From contig WIXG01000179.1 in the NCBI GenBank assembly GCA_009869945.1, forward strand, positions 95,156 to 159,155: 64,000 nucleotides of DNA. The letters run 5' to 3'. Below the pieces are notes generated by a model that saw only the letters and a list, made by a program, of their open reading frames with translations, was not told where the DNA came from and did not search any database. The DNA is from Mesaphorura yosii (taxonomy: Eukaryota; Arthropoda; Collembola; Poduromorpha; Tullbergiidae). The translations under genes were made by a program, and so were the position numbers. Shown here piece by piece: positions 24,637 to 35,354 of the stretch (position 1 is the first letter of the stretch; the number at the start of each line of letters is the position of its first letter).

Positions 24637-27600
24637 ATGTTCTCCGGGGATGAAGGAAAAGGTAAGGCAGTAGAGGTGAGCAAGTGAGCTCAAAACTGCT
24701 TCTGTACTTAAATGCATGTTGTCGGATTCTCGCTCGGTAGAAAAACTGCACAAGGAGAAGGTGATGAAATGCCTGAAAAAGGAAGTGAAAATGATAATGG
24801 AGGAATCTGTGACCAAGAGAATCATTCACGAGGACAGTGCCTCAATCACGTCGTTGTGTGGTACGTACATTAGAAAATTCCAGCAACTACTAAAGCGATA
24901 AACATCCTAACTATAACATGACTATTGTGCGGTAAATAGCGGCCATCGAGCTATGCTTATCTCATGGCCTCAAACGACGCGCACTTGGCTTATTCAAGAA
25001 CAGTTCCACGACTGCCCTCTTGCACAAGGTTGCCAAGAGCTGTCAGGCGGCAGCCATTGTTGTGGATATGCTCTTGGAGATTGAGAACCGGGATTTGAAC
25101 AAGTAAGAACATAACGAGAACTCGTTCGCTGAATTCTAATTTGGCCTTCCACTTCACTTCAGAGGCAAGTCCTCGTTCGGAAGTGAAGGCAGCACACGAG
25201 GGAGCAGATTCCAGCTTCGGGGCCGAAGTGAGTCGTTTGTGGCCGGTACCAAGTACTTGTGGATTCGCCTTGCATTAATTGAAAAGCAACTTGTGAATAT
25301 TCTGGAGTACATCGTCTCGACGAGCAGGTATAAGACTGCCTTTAGGTCGACTACTCTGGAACCAAACTTAAAGCATAATCGAGCATGGCTACTTGATTCA
25401 TTTCAGCAAGTACTACGAGAGGAACGCCTTAATTTGTGACCCTGATTATGGTGGCTCGATATTAAGTTCGCTGCTTGGTGAGTCTCGAATCCTCTTGACA
25501 AATTGAACGAACCTGCTTGGCCTCGTAAAATTATAGTTTGATTGGCTTTTTAATTTTAGTTGGGCCATGCGCGCTGGAATATTCAAGGCACAGAAACTCG
25601 GAAAATATTTGGAGCGATCCACCTGCCAATGAATTAATTCAGAGACACCGCATTTCATCGGCGCAGTCACAGGCAGATGGGCCCTCACCTTTACGGCCTG
25701 CATTAAGTGTAAGTGTTCTAAATTGAATCCAATTGAAGATCAGCCTGCGATACCTATAATTCTGTAATACGCATTGTGTGACAAAAGTACAAAAGAAGCA
25801 GCGGCTTGGACAGTCGGCACATTTCGAAGGACTACGTGGAGTCTCTTCATCAGACCAATAAGTCAACTCTGCTTTATGGCAAGAATAATGTCATCCTGTA
25901 CCTGGTACGATTTTAACTGCGCATAGCCCAGATAGAATTATCTTGAAAATTTGACCTTTTGACCTTCATGTCCTCCTACTTGCTTGATTTCACAGAAGGG
26001 AACCGAGCATCCCGTCGCGGGTTACCTGAGCCTCCACCAGCAGGGGACTTTACTTAATCTGAAATGGACACCGAATAACTTAATGAATGCATCAGCCACC
26101 GAAACCAATGGAAATGGGACGGACGGAGAACAGAGGTAATCGTGAGATGAGGGACTTGTGTTTGCGGGTAAGTTTGTGAATACTGAGTTGAGTCATTTTG
26201 GTTGGTTTTTCAGCATGTACTGGAATCATGCGTTGAACGTGTACGTCCATGAGGTCGTGTACGTGCACTGCCATCGCGATCAGGAGAGTGACTGGATTGT
26301 TCTGGTCGCCCAAGACGGAGTTCAAAGCTCGCCAATTCATTTTCCACGAGGAGGTCATTTGTTAGCTTTCCTCTCCTGTCTGGAGAATGGCTTACTTCCT
26401 TATGGAATGCTGGATCCACCGCTTTGGTCTCAAAATGGAGAAGGTAAGGCTGTACACTTTAATTTTTATTGCTTCGGTTTAGCATTTGGTTTCGCTTGTC
26501 TGCTTTGGTTAACCATGCAATTATCCAACAGATTGCTTTCCCCTGCTAGATAAGGACTTTCCAAAGCTACGGAAAAAAGAAGTCCACGGGCGAATCAGCG
26601 TCTCTCCAATTGGAAATGGGAATGATCCTCCAAACAATCAGAGCACGACGGACTTTGTTTTCAGGATATCTTACGGGAATTTCGAGAAAATGCATCCTCA
26701 ACAAGGTAGTTCAATCAAATTGGGTCGTATCCTGAATTTCCTGAAGAATTCGTGAATATTCCTTTTGAGCAGAGGAAATTTTCGACAGTCCTATATGGTC
26801 TCGGTCGCCTTTTCCAAAGCACGCTATCCAGCCACAGCCGGTGACGCCGCATTCCACGCCAATCCACTCCGTGTCCACAACTTCGTCCACATCCTCCTCT
26901 CGGAGCCTTGAACAACAGTATATTGTCACAGAATCCGGGTATGTCAACCAGTTTTTGCCAACTCCACGATTACGTTCAGAATTTCACAATGATTATTCTT
27001 TCTTTTCTCATTCAGCGAGCCAATCTATGGAGTTTGCAGAAAAATGAAGCAACAAATTATTTCACGAGCGTTTTACGGATGGCTGGCTCATGTCAGACAT
27101 CTGAAAACCATTCGAACTCATTTGACAGGAATTGTGTTCCCGAATCCACCGCAGCCAGGTAAGGCAAACTTCCTTTCCATGCAAGCTTGAGCCAAACAAC
27201 TCGTTAATATAAACTTCTCCCTTACGCAGAGGGCTCAGAAGGGCTTTCGGAAGCGGTTTGGGACAGGATGAGTAAGTGTGGAAATATTGACATGACCGAA
27301 CTTTGCAGAATTGTGTACCTTGGTGGAATCCAGCATTCTTTGCGGCCTGTGGTTTGGCCGATCCTATTGAGAGTGAGTGGTCCGAAGTTTCTTTAAATTA
27401 ATGTAGCAAAAATGTGGCTTTCAAAGTATTGATTCTTGGCAGGGTGATATGAAGCGGATCTTTAAGCCCTCTGAGTACGAAGATTTAATGTCACAATGGT
27501 TGGAGGTCGAAAAATTAGTCAAAGATCGTGAGAAGGGAAGTTCGGGGTCGGGTCACGCTAATCTAGTCAAGCTGTCGTCTGGAGGCACATTCGAGACGCA

Positions 27601-28836
27601 GCAATTCAGCGCTTTTCCTCAAATTCATGAAAGCAACGATGTACGTGACTTGAAGCCAATTTGCTTTCACGCTAGTTTGTAATTTTCTAATCTTCTTTGT
27701 AGGTTTTCGAAGATTCTGTACTGGTGGATCCGAAAGTGGTAGCCACAGTCCAAGCCAAACTGGATCAAATCAATGGCAGCACACCAACACCACAAACCAC
27801 GTCAGCAGCGTTTTGCGTTAGTGCAACTTACAATCAAGTCCAAGAAGATGCGGTGCCATGTTACGAGACAGGAAAGCCACGTTGCTGCAAGATTCCCGAA
27901 GAAAGCATGCAGCAATCCTGGAATTATTCAAACGAAACTGTGTACTCCAACGAGATCCTCGAGTGCTTCAGCTTGAATTTACATCGCATTGACAAGGACG
28001 TGAAGCGTTGCGACAGATCATACGCGTACTTCACAGAAAAGAACCTGGACAAACTTAGGAATATAATGTGCACGTAAGTTAAAGTACCAGAAAGAACAAC
28101 AATGACCTGTAGGATGAATTTTAATTTGGCTTGGTTGTTCCTGTCTAGATTTGTGTGGGAGCACATGGACTTAGGCTACATTCAGGGCATGTGCGATCTC
28201 TGTGCACCAATTCTGGTCATACTCGATGACGAGATTGCAGTATATGAGTGCTTTCGCTATCTCATGGTGCGAATGTCCTCAAACTTCCCCAGCGGAGGTG
28301 GTACCATGGACGTCCAGTTCACAAACATGAGGTCGCTTCTCCAAGTGCTGGATCACGACCTGTTCACGTTGATCAAACAAAATGGAGACTACAGTCACTT
28401 TTACTTCTGCTACCGGTGGTTTCTCTTGGACTTTAAAAGAGGTACAGCTGAATCCGCATTTGTTGTACTGTTGCAGTTTAAGGAATGCTATTGCAATGCA
28501 CTGGATTTCAGAATTCTGCTACAATGACGTGTTTCTGGTGTGGGAAACGATTTGGGCAGCAAGATTCGTCGCGTCGGCAGATTTTGTGCTGTTTATAGCT
28601 CTCGCCCTCTTGGACTATTACAGAGATATTATTCTTTCCAATTGCATGGATTTTACTGACACGATCAAGTTTTTCAACGGTAAGTCAAATTATACTTGAA
28701 CTTAGGATCAGAGAACCAGCTCATTGATCTTGCGCAATGTTTTTTAGAAATGGCCGAACGACACGACGGAAAAGTCATATTGCAGATGGCCAGGAACCTC
28801 GTCGCGAAACTTCAGTTATTGGTCGAGAACAAGTGA
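24637..28836 (+). CDS. SGSM: Small G-protein signalling modulator, RUN-TBC Rab regulator
   Basis: SGSM proteins bind Rap/Rab GTPases through a RUN domain and stimulate Rab GTP hydrolysis through a TBC domain. Eighteen exons fit (968 aa), starting 24637-24661, 24741-24860, 24940-25102 and ending 28512-28679, 28748-28836. RUN segment: [60 protein letters not shown]. Middle segment: [96 protein letters not shown], the arginine finger in [11 protein letters not shown], the glutamine finger in [38 protein letters not shown]. All close matches to vertebrate SGSM1. The linker before the TBC core is shorter than in vertebrates. It lies between the two sHSP pairs. Confidence 0.95.
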
Positions 28837-29111
28837 ATTTCTTGTCAGTATGTGATGCAGTATATGCCAATTTTAAGAAACGGACTACCTGAAATAAATC
28901 GAATCTATATTGATGTTGTAAATTACAAGAACATAAAAATTTCTTTATTAAACCACTCAACCAAACTCATGCGTTCAATTTACATTCTGATTCTGTTTAG
29001 TGTTACAACTGTGCGAAAAAGAAATCAATTAGTTGATAAAATGTTGCTTGAACTATCTACAAGATTTACAAGGAGGGCGGCTGAGCGAATATTGCTTGAA
29101 GTCCCAAAGAT

Positions 29112-29770
29112 TTAATTATTTCCGCTGGTTGCACCGTTCTCGATGGGTGTATCGTTTTCAGTGGTTGAAGCAACTGTAGCTTCGGTGGCGCCATTGCCAT
29201 TGTACTCCTGTGTGAGTTTTGGAGCAGCGGCTTCGAACTGGATTGGAATTGTTCTTGCCTTTTGTTCCAATGGTGGTTCAACTTTCAGTGGGGCAGTGAC
29301 CAGCAACTTCTTTCCATCGGCTGTCAGTTTGCATTGGAGTCCCTCCTCGATGATGTTCTCCGGCAGGGCAATTTTCCTCTTGAATTGTCTCAGCAGATAG
29401 TCCTCAGAATTTTCGTCGCTGTGTTTGACCTCACACTTCCCCTCGACGTGTACGTGTCCTTCGGCGACTTTTACGTTCAGATCCTGAGGTTGGTAGCCGC
29501 TGACATCCAATTCAAACTGTAACAGCAAAGTAAAAAGCAGATTAGCACCCACCAATTTTAAGAATGAGAGAAAGCACGTTGATAGAATGGTGCTTCAATT
29601 AATCCTACCTGAAATTGCTTGGCTGGTGCTTGTCTGCCAAAGGCGTCTGTGACCAGCTTGATCCACTTCTCATTCTCGGGACGCGTGTCCGACAGATTGA
29701 TAACTTCCTCCAGAACACCAAATGGAGTGAGGAAGTTGCGTGGTGCAGGAATCACTGACAAGTACACCAT
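29112..29770 (-). CDS. Small heat-shock protein D (short type)
   Basis: HSP20-family chaperone, exons 29609-29770 and 29112-29516, 188 aa. It starts MVYLSVIPAPRNFLTPFGVL; exon 1 ends KQFQ. The alpha-crystallin domain starts FELDVSGYQPQDLNVKVAEG and includes LRQFKRKIALP with the conserved arginine, LTADGKKLLVTAP and RTIPIQ, then an Ala/Thr/Asn-rich tail. The N terminus and intron position match sHSP-C. It is convergent with SGSM (275 bp between stop codons) and divergent from sHSP-E. Confidence 0.93.
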
Positions 29771-29979
29771 GACGCTTGCTTTACGGTTAATGTAGTAATG
29801 GAAATTCAATTTCAAAGAGAAAAGGAACGAGTTTCAATAATGCTTTAGTTGCTATTAATTCACAGATTACAGTAGAGCAGAGAATGAAATTGAGATTTGT
29901 AAGTCGAGTTGACTAACTCTTGTTCGTTAGCTTGAGACTTCGCAGTTCTGTACTGAAGAGATACTGGGAAGCCGTCGCG

Positions 29980-29987
29980 TTTTTATA
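29980..29987 (-). promoter_or_regulatory. TATA box of sHSP-D
   Basis: TATAAAAA on the minus strand, about 210 bp upstream of the sHSP-D ATG, followed upstream by the heat-shock element at 30047. Confidence 0.6.
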
Positions 29988-30046
29988 GTGAGAAGAGCAG
30001 CAAGCCGCCGTGAGACGGAACGAGACAGAGGCTTCACACCAGTTGT

Positions 30047-30066
30047 AGAAAATTCTACACGGTTCC
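30047..30066. promoter_or_regulatory. Heat-shock element, gapped
   Basis: AGAAAATTCT gives GAA and TTC 5 bp apart, and a second TTC follows 10 bp later (30063), in the same 5-bp register. This matches a gapped HSF site, about 60 bp upstream of the sHSP-D TATA box. Confidence 0.65.
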
Positions 30067-30738
30067 CGACCAAGTCTCAACCACTTCAATAAAGTTTACT
30101 GTAAGCGCTTTGCTTGAGTGTTTCATACCATAGAAAAATCTCGTATTTCCCGTCTATATGGCTGAACGCTCTGGATTTTTCGTACGAACCTCGTGTCAAT
30201 CATCGCATATCGGAAGTATTGTTGAGTTCAGACAATAGGATTCTTAAAGCAATTACAATTAAGAATGTTTAAGAATAATGCAATTTATTTAAGCTTTTTT
30301 AACAAATAGAAAATAATTTCTGCAATTTATGCTGCTTTTCGCAATTTACATCGGAGCTGATTGATTCTTTAAAATCGTTCATGTTCACACCGCTCACCCA
30401 TATTACAGTTTACCTGCATCATGTTTCCTTGTGCTAAACGAGCTCGAATTATATCAACTTATTTTACACCCATACCCATAATTCATTGAAAGCCATCATT
30501 TCAAGAATTTCAACAATTAAAAATCAATCACTTCATTTTTCATCGACGTTCAAAATCAAGCTGATGACATGACGGTTAGAACATCCGCTTGACAAAAGTT
30601 ATGGAAAGTCCGGCACGAAAAATCTAAAACGATTTGAACCAAATTCATGTATAATGACCATTACAAAACCATGCAATTGTATGACTCAACACTGCATTGA
30701 ATGGTTTGCGAATAGTGCACTGAATATACGTGTGCAAT

Positions 30739-30748
30739 ATTCGCGAAG
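30739..30748. promoter_or_regulatory. Heat-shock-element-like inverted repeat
   Basis: ATTCGCGAAG contains TTCnnGAA with the same core (TTCGCGAA) as the element upstream of sHSP-A. It is on the sHSP-E side of the divergent D/E promoter. Confidence 0.6.
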
Positions 30749-30808
30749 AGTCGCGTGCCCATGCTGCAAGTACTGCAAGACGAGCTTAGGCTTTTGTAGT
30801 AAACGTTG

Positions 30809-30840
30809 GAAGGAATGTACCAGAAAAGTTGAGACTCTTC
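30809..30840 (+). promoter_or_regulatory. Clustered GAA/TTC heat-shock units
   Basis: GAA at 30813 and 30823 and TTC at 30838 share a 5-bp register. With the TTCGCGAA site about 70 bp upstream this suggests a multi-site HSF array in front of the sHSP-E TATA box. Confidence 0.45.
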
Positions 30841-30964
30841 TACCACTGCAAAAATCGTGCAGTAACAACGCTTTAAAGCTGCCCAGTACGTTCTACGCTA
30901 TTCTCGTGGTTTCTGTCATCTGCTACACAATTCCTGTAGAATCGTTTTGCTCTATCAGTCTACG

Positions 30965-30971
30965 TATAAAA
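30965..30971 (+). promoter_or_regulatory. TATA box of sHSP-E
   Basis: TATAAAA about 185 bp upstream of the sHSP-E ATG. Confidence 0.6.
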
Positions 30972-31151
30972 CCGGCTGCCTGCTCGGTGCTGTTCATCAT
31001 TCAACTCTTCAACTGCAAACCAGTCAAGCAAAGCAAACACAAGTCTCAAGTCTCCAACTTTATACTTCACGAACGCAATTAGCAAAGTGTCTCACCGAAA
31101 AGTAACTGCTTCTTAAAGTTTTCAATTTTTCAACACAATCAACGCTCAACA

Positions 31152-32021
31152 ATGGAAGTCTACATCCCGACGTCTCCAGCTTACGCTTTTGAGAGAGGAT
31201 TTGGTCCGTGGAGTCGCCGAGGTCACCACTTCGGCGGTGTCACAACGCCAATAGATTTCTTCGGACATCGTCATCGTGGCCATAGTGGGTTTGACCATCC
31301 GTTCAGTCGTGTTGGACTGGATCATCACTCATTTGCTCGTCGTGGTGGATGCGGTGGACGCCGAGGTGGCCTGCGATCAATGATGCCAGAACGCGTCCGC
31401 ATTGAATTTGACAACATGGACTTGGACGACTGGGTTTCGCCTGCGGACATCATCGGAGCAATTTTTGCAAGGCCAGGAGAACCACAACAGAAGGACTCAA
31501 CTTCAGCAGCATCGGCAAACGTAAGTGCGACAGCAGCAGTCCCTTCAACTTCAACTGCAGTCCCAAACAGCAACAAGAACGTTTTCGAAGTCAAGCTGAA
31601 CGTGACTGACTACAATCCAGAGACGCTCAAAGTGACTGTCGCAAATGGCTTCATCACAGTCGAAGCCAACCACGAGGAAACGAAAACCGAGAAAGACGAG
31701 CAAGACAATGAAGTCATCAGCGAGGAATTCGTGTCAATGCACTTCAAGCGCAGCTTCGCTATCCCACCGAATGCAATTGAGGACAAGCTGGAGTGCAAAA
31801 TGACGGCTGATGGACATCTGATTTTGTCTGCGCCATTGAAATGCATTGAACCGGCACCAAAACAACCTGCAGTCAGATCAATTCCAATTAACGTAGCACC
31901 ACCAGCAGCAGCTGTAGAGAATCAACCGGCAATTACAACTCCAGAAGTAAACAACACCGCTGTGGAGCTTGAATCAGCGTCGAAGGAGTCGGAGGCCGCC
32001 CCAAACGATAAAACCAACTAA
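31152..32021 (+). CDS. Small heat-shock protein E (long type, intronless)
   Basis: HSP20-family chaperone of 289 aa in one exon. The N terminus has FERGFGPWSRRGHH, a His/Gly/Arg-rich stretch (residues about 30-75), and MDLDDWVSPADIIGAIF; a Ser/Ala/Thr linker leads into NKNVFEVKLNVTDYNPETLK. The domain has MHFKRSFAIP with the conserved arginine and MTADGHLILSAPL, and the C-terminal motif is RSIPIN. It is the paralogue of sHSP-B but lacks the intron that B has between NVFE and VKLNV. Two nearby poly(A) signals include 32167-32172. Confidence 0.94.
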   Translation: MEVYIPTSPAYAFERGFGPWSRRGHHFGGVTTPIDFFGHRHRGHSGFDHPFSRVGLDHHSFARRGGCGGRRGGLRSMMPERVRIEFDNMDLDDWVSPADIIGAIFARPGEPQQKDSTSAASANVSATAAVPSTSTAVPNSNKNVFEVKLNVTDYNPETLKVTVANGFITVEANHEETKTEKDEQDNEVISEEFVSMHFKRSFAIPPNAIEDKLECKMTADGHLILSAPLKCIEPAPKQPAVRSIPINVAPPAAAVENQPAITTPEVNNTAVELESASKESEAAPNDKTN

Positions 32022-32166
32022 ACCGGGAGCCACAACTTACGACACCCAGTCGTCAACTTCTTCATTAGTCACAATTATCAGCCTGATCATTTGTATTATT
32101 TTTATGAGTAATTGATTGTTAGTTATTGTTTATATTTATATGTATTGTTTATTGATTGTTTATTGT

Positions 32167-32172
32167 AATAAA
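32167..32172 (+). terminator. Poly(A) signal of sHSP-E
   Basis: AATAAA in an A-rich stretch about 145 bp after the sHSP-E stop codon; a second AATAAA follows immediately. Confidence 0.6.
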
Positions 32173-32253
32173 AAATAAAAATTAAAAAAAGTAGTCAATC
32201 TGTTCGCGAATTTCTTTTCTGCATCTTGGTATTTGGCTTATAGTAAACAAGAA

Positions 32254-33565
32254 TTATTCTTGTTTCTTGCGTTTCTTCAATTTCACCTGTTGCGCCGAGG
32301 CTACGATCGGCTTTAACCTGGCCATCGTTATTAAGATGGCTTCCTCGGTTCTGATTGTTCTTGAGCCTTGCCCTGGGCAAGTGTTCAGGTAATGATGAAA
32401 ATGCGCCGACACATCGTTCCCAGTCATGCTCTCATCATTTTCCAGCGCAAATTCCAGACCGTTCAAACCACCAAATACGACGAGCATATGTTGAAAGGCT
32501 GGCTTCAGTTCGAAACTGGAGTCTTCAATTGAGGTTCCCTTGTCTGAAGTTCCGATTTTCACGTCGTACCCAGGACCATCGTATGGACACTGCGTAAACA
32601 CCTCATTAAAACAGCTGGCAGTTCGTACATTGTAGCCCCAGTACAAATTGCTTTCCACTTTAGGCACACTTGGGTCCACTAATGTGCCCGTCAATTTCTT
32701 TTTCTTGCTGTTGATAGCATCTTCTTCCAGTCTCACTGTTACACGAAGTCCTTCCGGTAATTTCGTGTCAACGTGCACATCCTTCTCGAGGCCAACATGC
32801 ACAAAACAGCCACGGTCGCGTTCGCGCAGGGGTTTGGTGACAACGATTCCTTCCCTAGCACAAGCATAGGATTAAGTTAAATATAGTCAAACTGAAACCT
32901 GCAATTACTATCAGTTTGTCAGTCCAACTACCTGAATGGAAGCATTTCGTTCTTCCTTAAGTGATGAGGCGCGTCGAGTGGATTCATGACACCGGCGAAT
33001 TGGAAATCACTATGCATAGGAAACACAAATTTTCTTAAGTATTGCGGACATTCCAAGTATTGCAAAATACGAGCCATTTGAGTGCAATCCTCTTTATGCT
33101 GCCCATTGTAGTCGTCGAATACAATCACTTCGTCAATATTGAATACGGCTAGGGCACGAGCAATTTGTCCTACTAAATACGATTTCAGGAGTGCGTTCTG
33201 GGCGTTGCTTAGAATAGAACCAGGTAAAGCGACGCTAATGGTGTAATTGGTATTCAGATGCAATCGTTTCTTCTTTTTCTTTACAATTGATCCTTCGGTG
33301 TCTTCGACTGCTGGTGTTTCAGGAACTGCATCCTCATCTTTCACTGTCACGTTGGCCTCAGGCTGATTGTTGTCGCCTTCAGCCGAAGTCCGTCTCTTCT
33401 TTTTCTTTTTGGATTTCTTCGTGGGCTGTGAATCTGATTCATGCGCTATGACTTGCTCCACAAACCCTTGACAAACAAATACGGTTAATAGTTTCTTTAT
33501 CTGAAAGCATACTGTACAACAGGCAGGCACAACCGTGTTTAGGTCTTACCGTTCGCTTCAGACAT
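32254..33565 (-). CDS. SPOUT1: SPOUT1-like putative RNA methyltransferase
   Basis: Exons 33550-33565, 32932-33466 and 32254-32854 give 383 aa. It resembles SPOUT1 (C9orf114/CENP-32), a SPOUT-fold putative methyltransferase linked to spindle and centrosome function. The start is the short exon MSEANG; then a Lys-rich basic region (KKSKKKKKRR and KKKKKR); then the SPOUT-type core: NTNYTISVALPGSILSNAQN, IARALAVFNIDEVIVFDD, LQYLECPQYLRKFVFP, LRERDRGCFVHVGL, VRTASCFNEVF, DVKIGTSDKGTS, MLVVFGGLNGLEFAL, TCPGQGSRTIRTEEAILITM. The C terminus is basic (KLKKRKK). Confidence 0.92.
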
Positions 33566-33634
33566 TTCAGTCAGTGATTTCGACCCAGAACTTGCTCAAC
33601 TCCAAGATTACTGATCAAGTATACAAGTGTAACT

Positions 33635-33796
33635 ATGCTCCAAGTTCCAGTTTTAGTCCTTCCAGTGATTCTAGTCGGTCCAATCGTGAAATTCGTCGAC
33701 AGGGATGCGGAGAAATTGCAAAAACCAATGTGCTACAATTTGAATATTCATTTGCACCGCTCCAGTTTGAGAGATTTTGAACAAAGTCTTTCTTGA
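33635..33796 (+). CDS. Possible small membrane protein
   Basis: A 53-codon ATG-initiated frame starting MLQVPVLVLPVILVGPIV, hydrophobic, then KFVDRDAEKLQKPMCYN and a polar tail. It lies about 70 bp from the SPOUT1 start, head-to-head. I recognise no family. The hydrophobic N terminus followed by charged residues looks like a short single-pass protein, but a frame of this size can occur by chance. Confidence 0.3.
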   Translation: MLQVPVLVLPVILVGPIVKFVDRDAEKLQKPMCYNLNIHLHRSSLRDFEQSLS

Positions 33797-33964
33797 GACC
33801 AACGGAGTGAGAAGTTTAATAATAATCAATGATCTGAACATTTTATTGATCTTTCACAAATTGTGAAACACGACATTAATATGCAATGTATGCAACGCTT
33901 GAAATTAGGACATCATCACTTAAGATTTGTAGTTAATTCGATTCTATTGCGTTTCGACTTGCCT

Positions 33965-34786
33965 CTATTTTCTTGTACTGCTTCTTGTATTGAAGACAAA
34001 AGCAGCAACGACAAAGAACAAAACCGATTGAATCAATCCAATCGCCTGCAATAAATGAAAAGAACAACTTATAGCTTTGTTGACTTCGGCGTAGAATTGG
34101 TACTGGAAACTTACACCAGCAGCCACGGTCAAATCGAACTTTAAAGTGTGCCTCAACCAGCACTGCACGGCTGCACAAAGGTCAGTTCGGTGCTCCTCTC
34201 CGCACCGTCCGGGAACACGACCATTCTCCAGGGCCAATGCTGCTTCGGTTGGACTGTGTGGATAACGATTCCAATAGATCATAAGCTTTAAATTCGAATT
34301 TGTATATAAATTCGATCCACCTGCAATCTTTGCTGAGGCCATATCTGTAGTTGACAGATTGGAGCACCAGAATTGACCCAATCAGCAAAAGTAACCCGAT
34401 TAGAACGTGCAGGCAGGTATCTAATATTCGGAATTCGGGCTTCCAAGCCAAGGTCAGCACAAATGATGCAAGCACCCAAATCAGAGAAATGATGGTCATT
34501 GTAAAAAACATGTACTCCTTATGCAGGCCAGAGGTTGCGTCGCACCGTGGAACGGTGATTTTGACATGGCTGCATTGTTTGAGGAATCGTCGGTAGCGGT
34601 CATTGGGAAACGAGCCAGCGCTGAGACCCAGAAGGACGACGCCCAAGGCCTATGTGAATGTAATAAGGCCGAAAATCAACCAATTCGGATTCAATTGAGT
34701 TGCAGTCCAGACTTTCAAATTGAACTTACGATAAGAATAAGTTTGCAAGCTCCGGACGAAGTTTTCACGTTTTTGGTGCAGCCCAT
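33965..34786 (-). CDS. Four-TM MARVEL-like membrane protein
   Basis: A minus-strand protein with four hydrophobic helices: LILIALGVVLLGLSAGS (across the first intron), FFTMTIISLIWVLASFVLTL, TCLHVLIGLLLLIGSILVLQ and GLIQSVLFFVVAAFVF. The topology and spacing resemble MARVEL or tetraspan-type proteins; the family is not certain. Exons I can place are 34730-34786, a start at 34649, an end at 34115, and 33965-34045. Between about 34300 and 34370 the frame shifts from the one encoding helix 3 to the one encoding the extracellular-loop-like segment YWNRYPHSPTEAALAL. I found no donor that joins them in phase, so either an unusual intron lies here or there is a frameshift. Confidence 0.6.
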
Positions 34787-35354
34787 TCTGACTTCCACAT
34801 TGACTCTGGACTACTTACGAAATGATACTGCCCGAAATATCGAAGAGAGATCCTGTTATCCATTCTATGATTTGTAATCCAGCCTCTCCCTGATTCACAC
34901 GTTATTGAGATAATGGAGCAACGAGCAAAGTGATTCAAACGCAGAGCATGTGCCCAAACGGAAATGCGTCCACAGCTCATCTTCATTCATGCGTTCGATT
35001 AAAATGCAGCACGCATAATAAATTCCGAATCGCAGAGGAATTCTAAACAGACCTCATTTCGACCACACCTGTTTAAATAAGAAGGTATTTAGTATGATAA
35101 TTACGAATAAAATTAAACTCATTAGCTTATTCATGCGTCATTTCCATTTAGAAATACTGCATCACTCATACAAAAATAATCGCGTCTCTTTATTGCAGCA
35201 TTTGGATTCATATTGGTGCGGAGCATCTGGAATGGGATAATGGAAATTAATAAGTGCACGTGAACAAGAGGGTCTCCCATTTGTATGAAAATAGAGTTGG
35301 CTGAATCTTCGTTACAACACGTGCAACTAAGAATAACAGAATGCAGATGGAAAT
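34787..35354. other. Intergenic, 4-TM gene promoter and seipin 3' side
   Basis: Between two minus-strand genes; no convincing exon. It should hold the 4-TM gene promoter (left) and the seipin 3' UTR (right). Confidence 0.45.
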
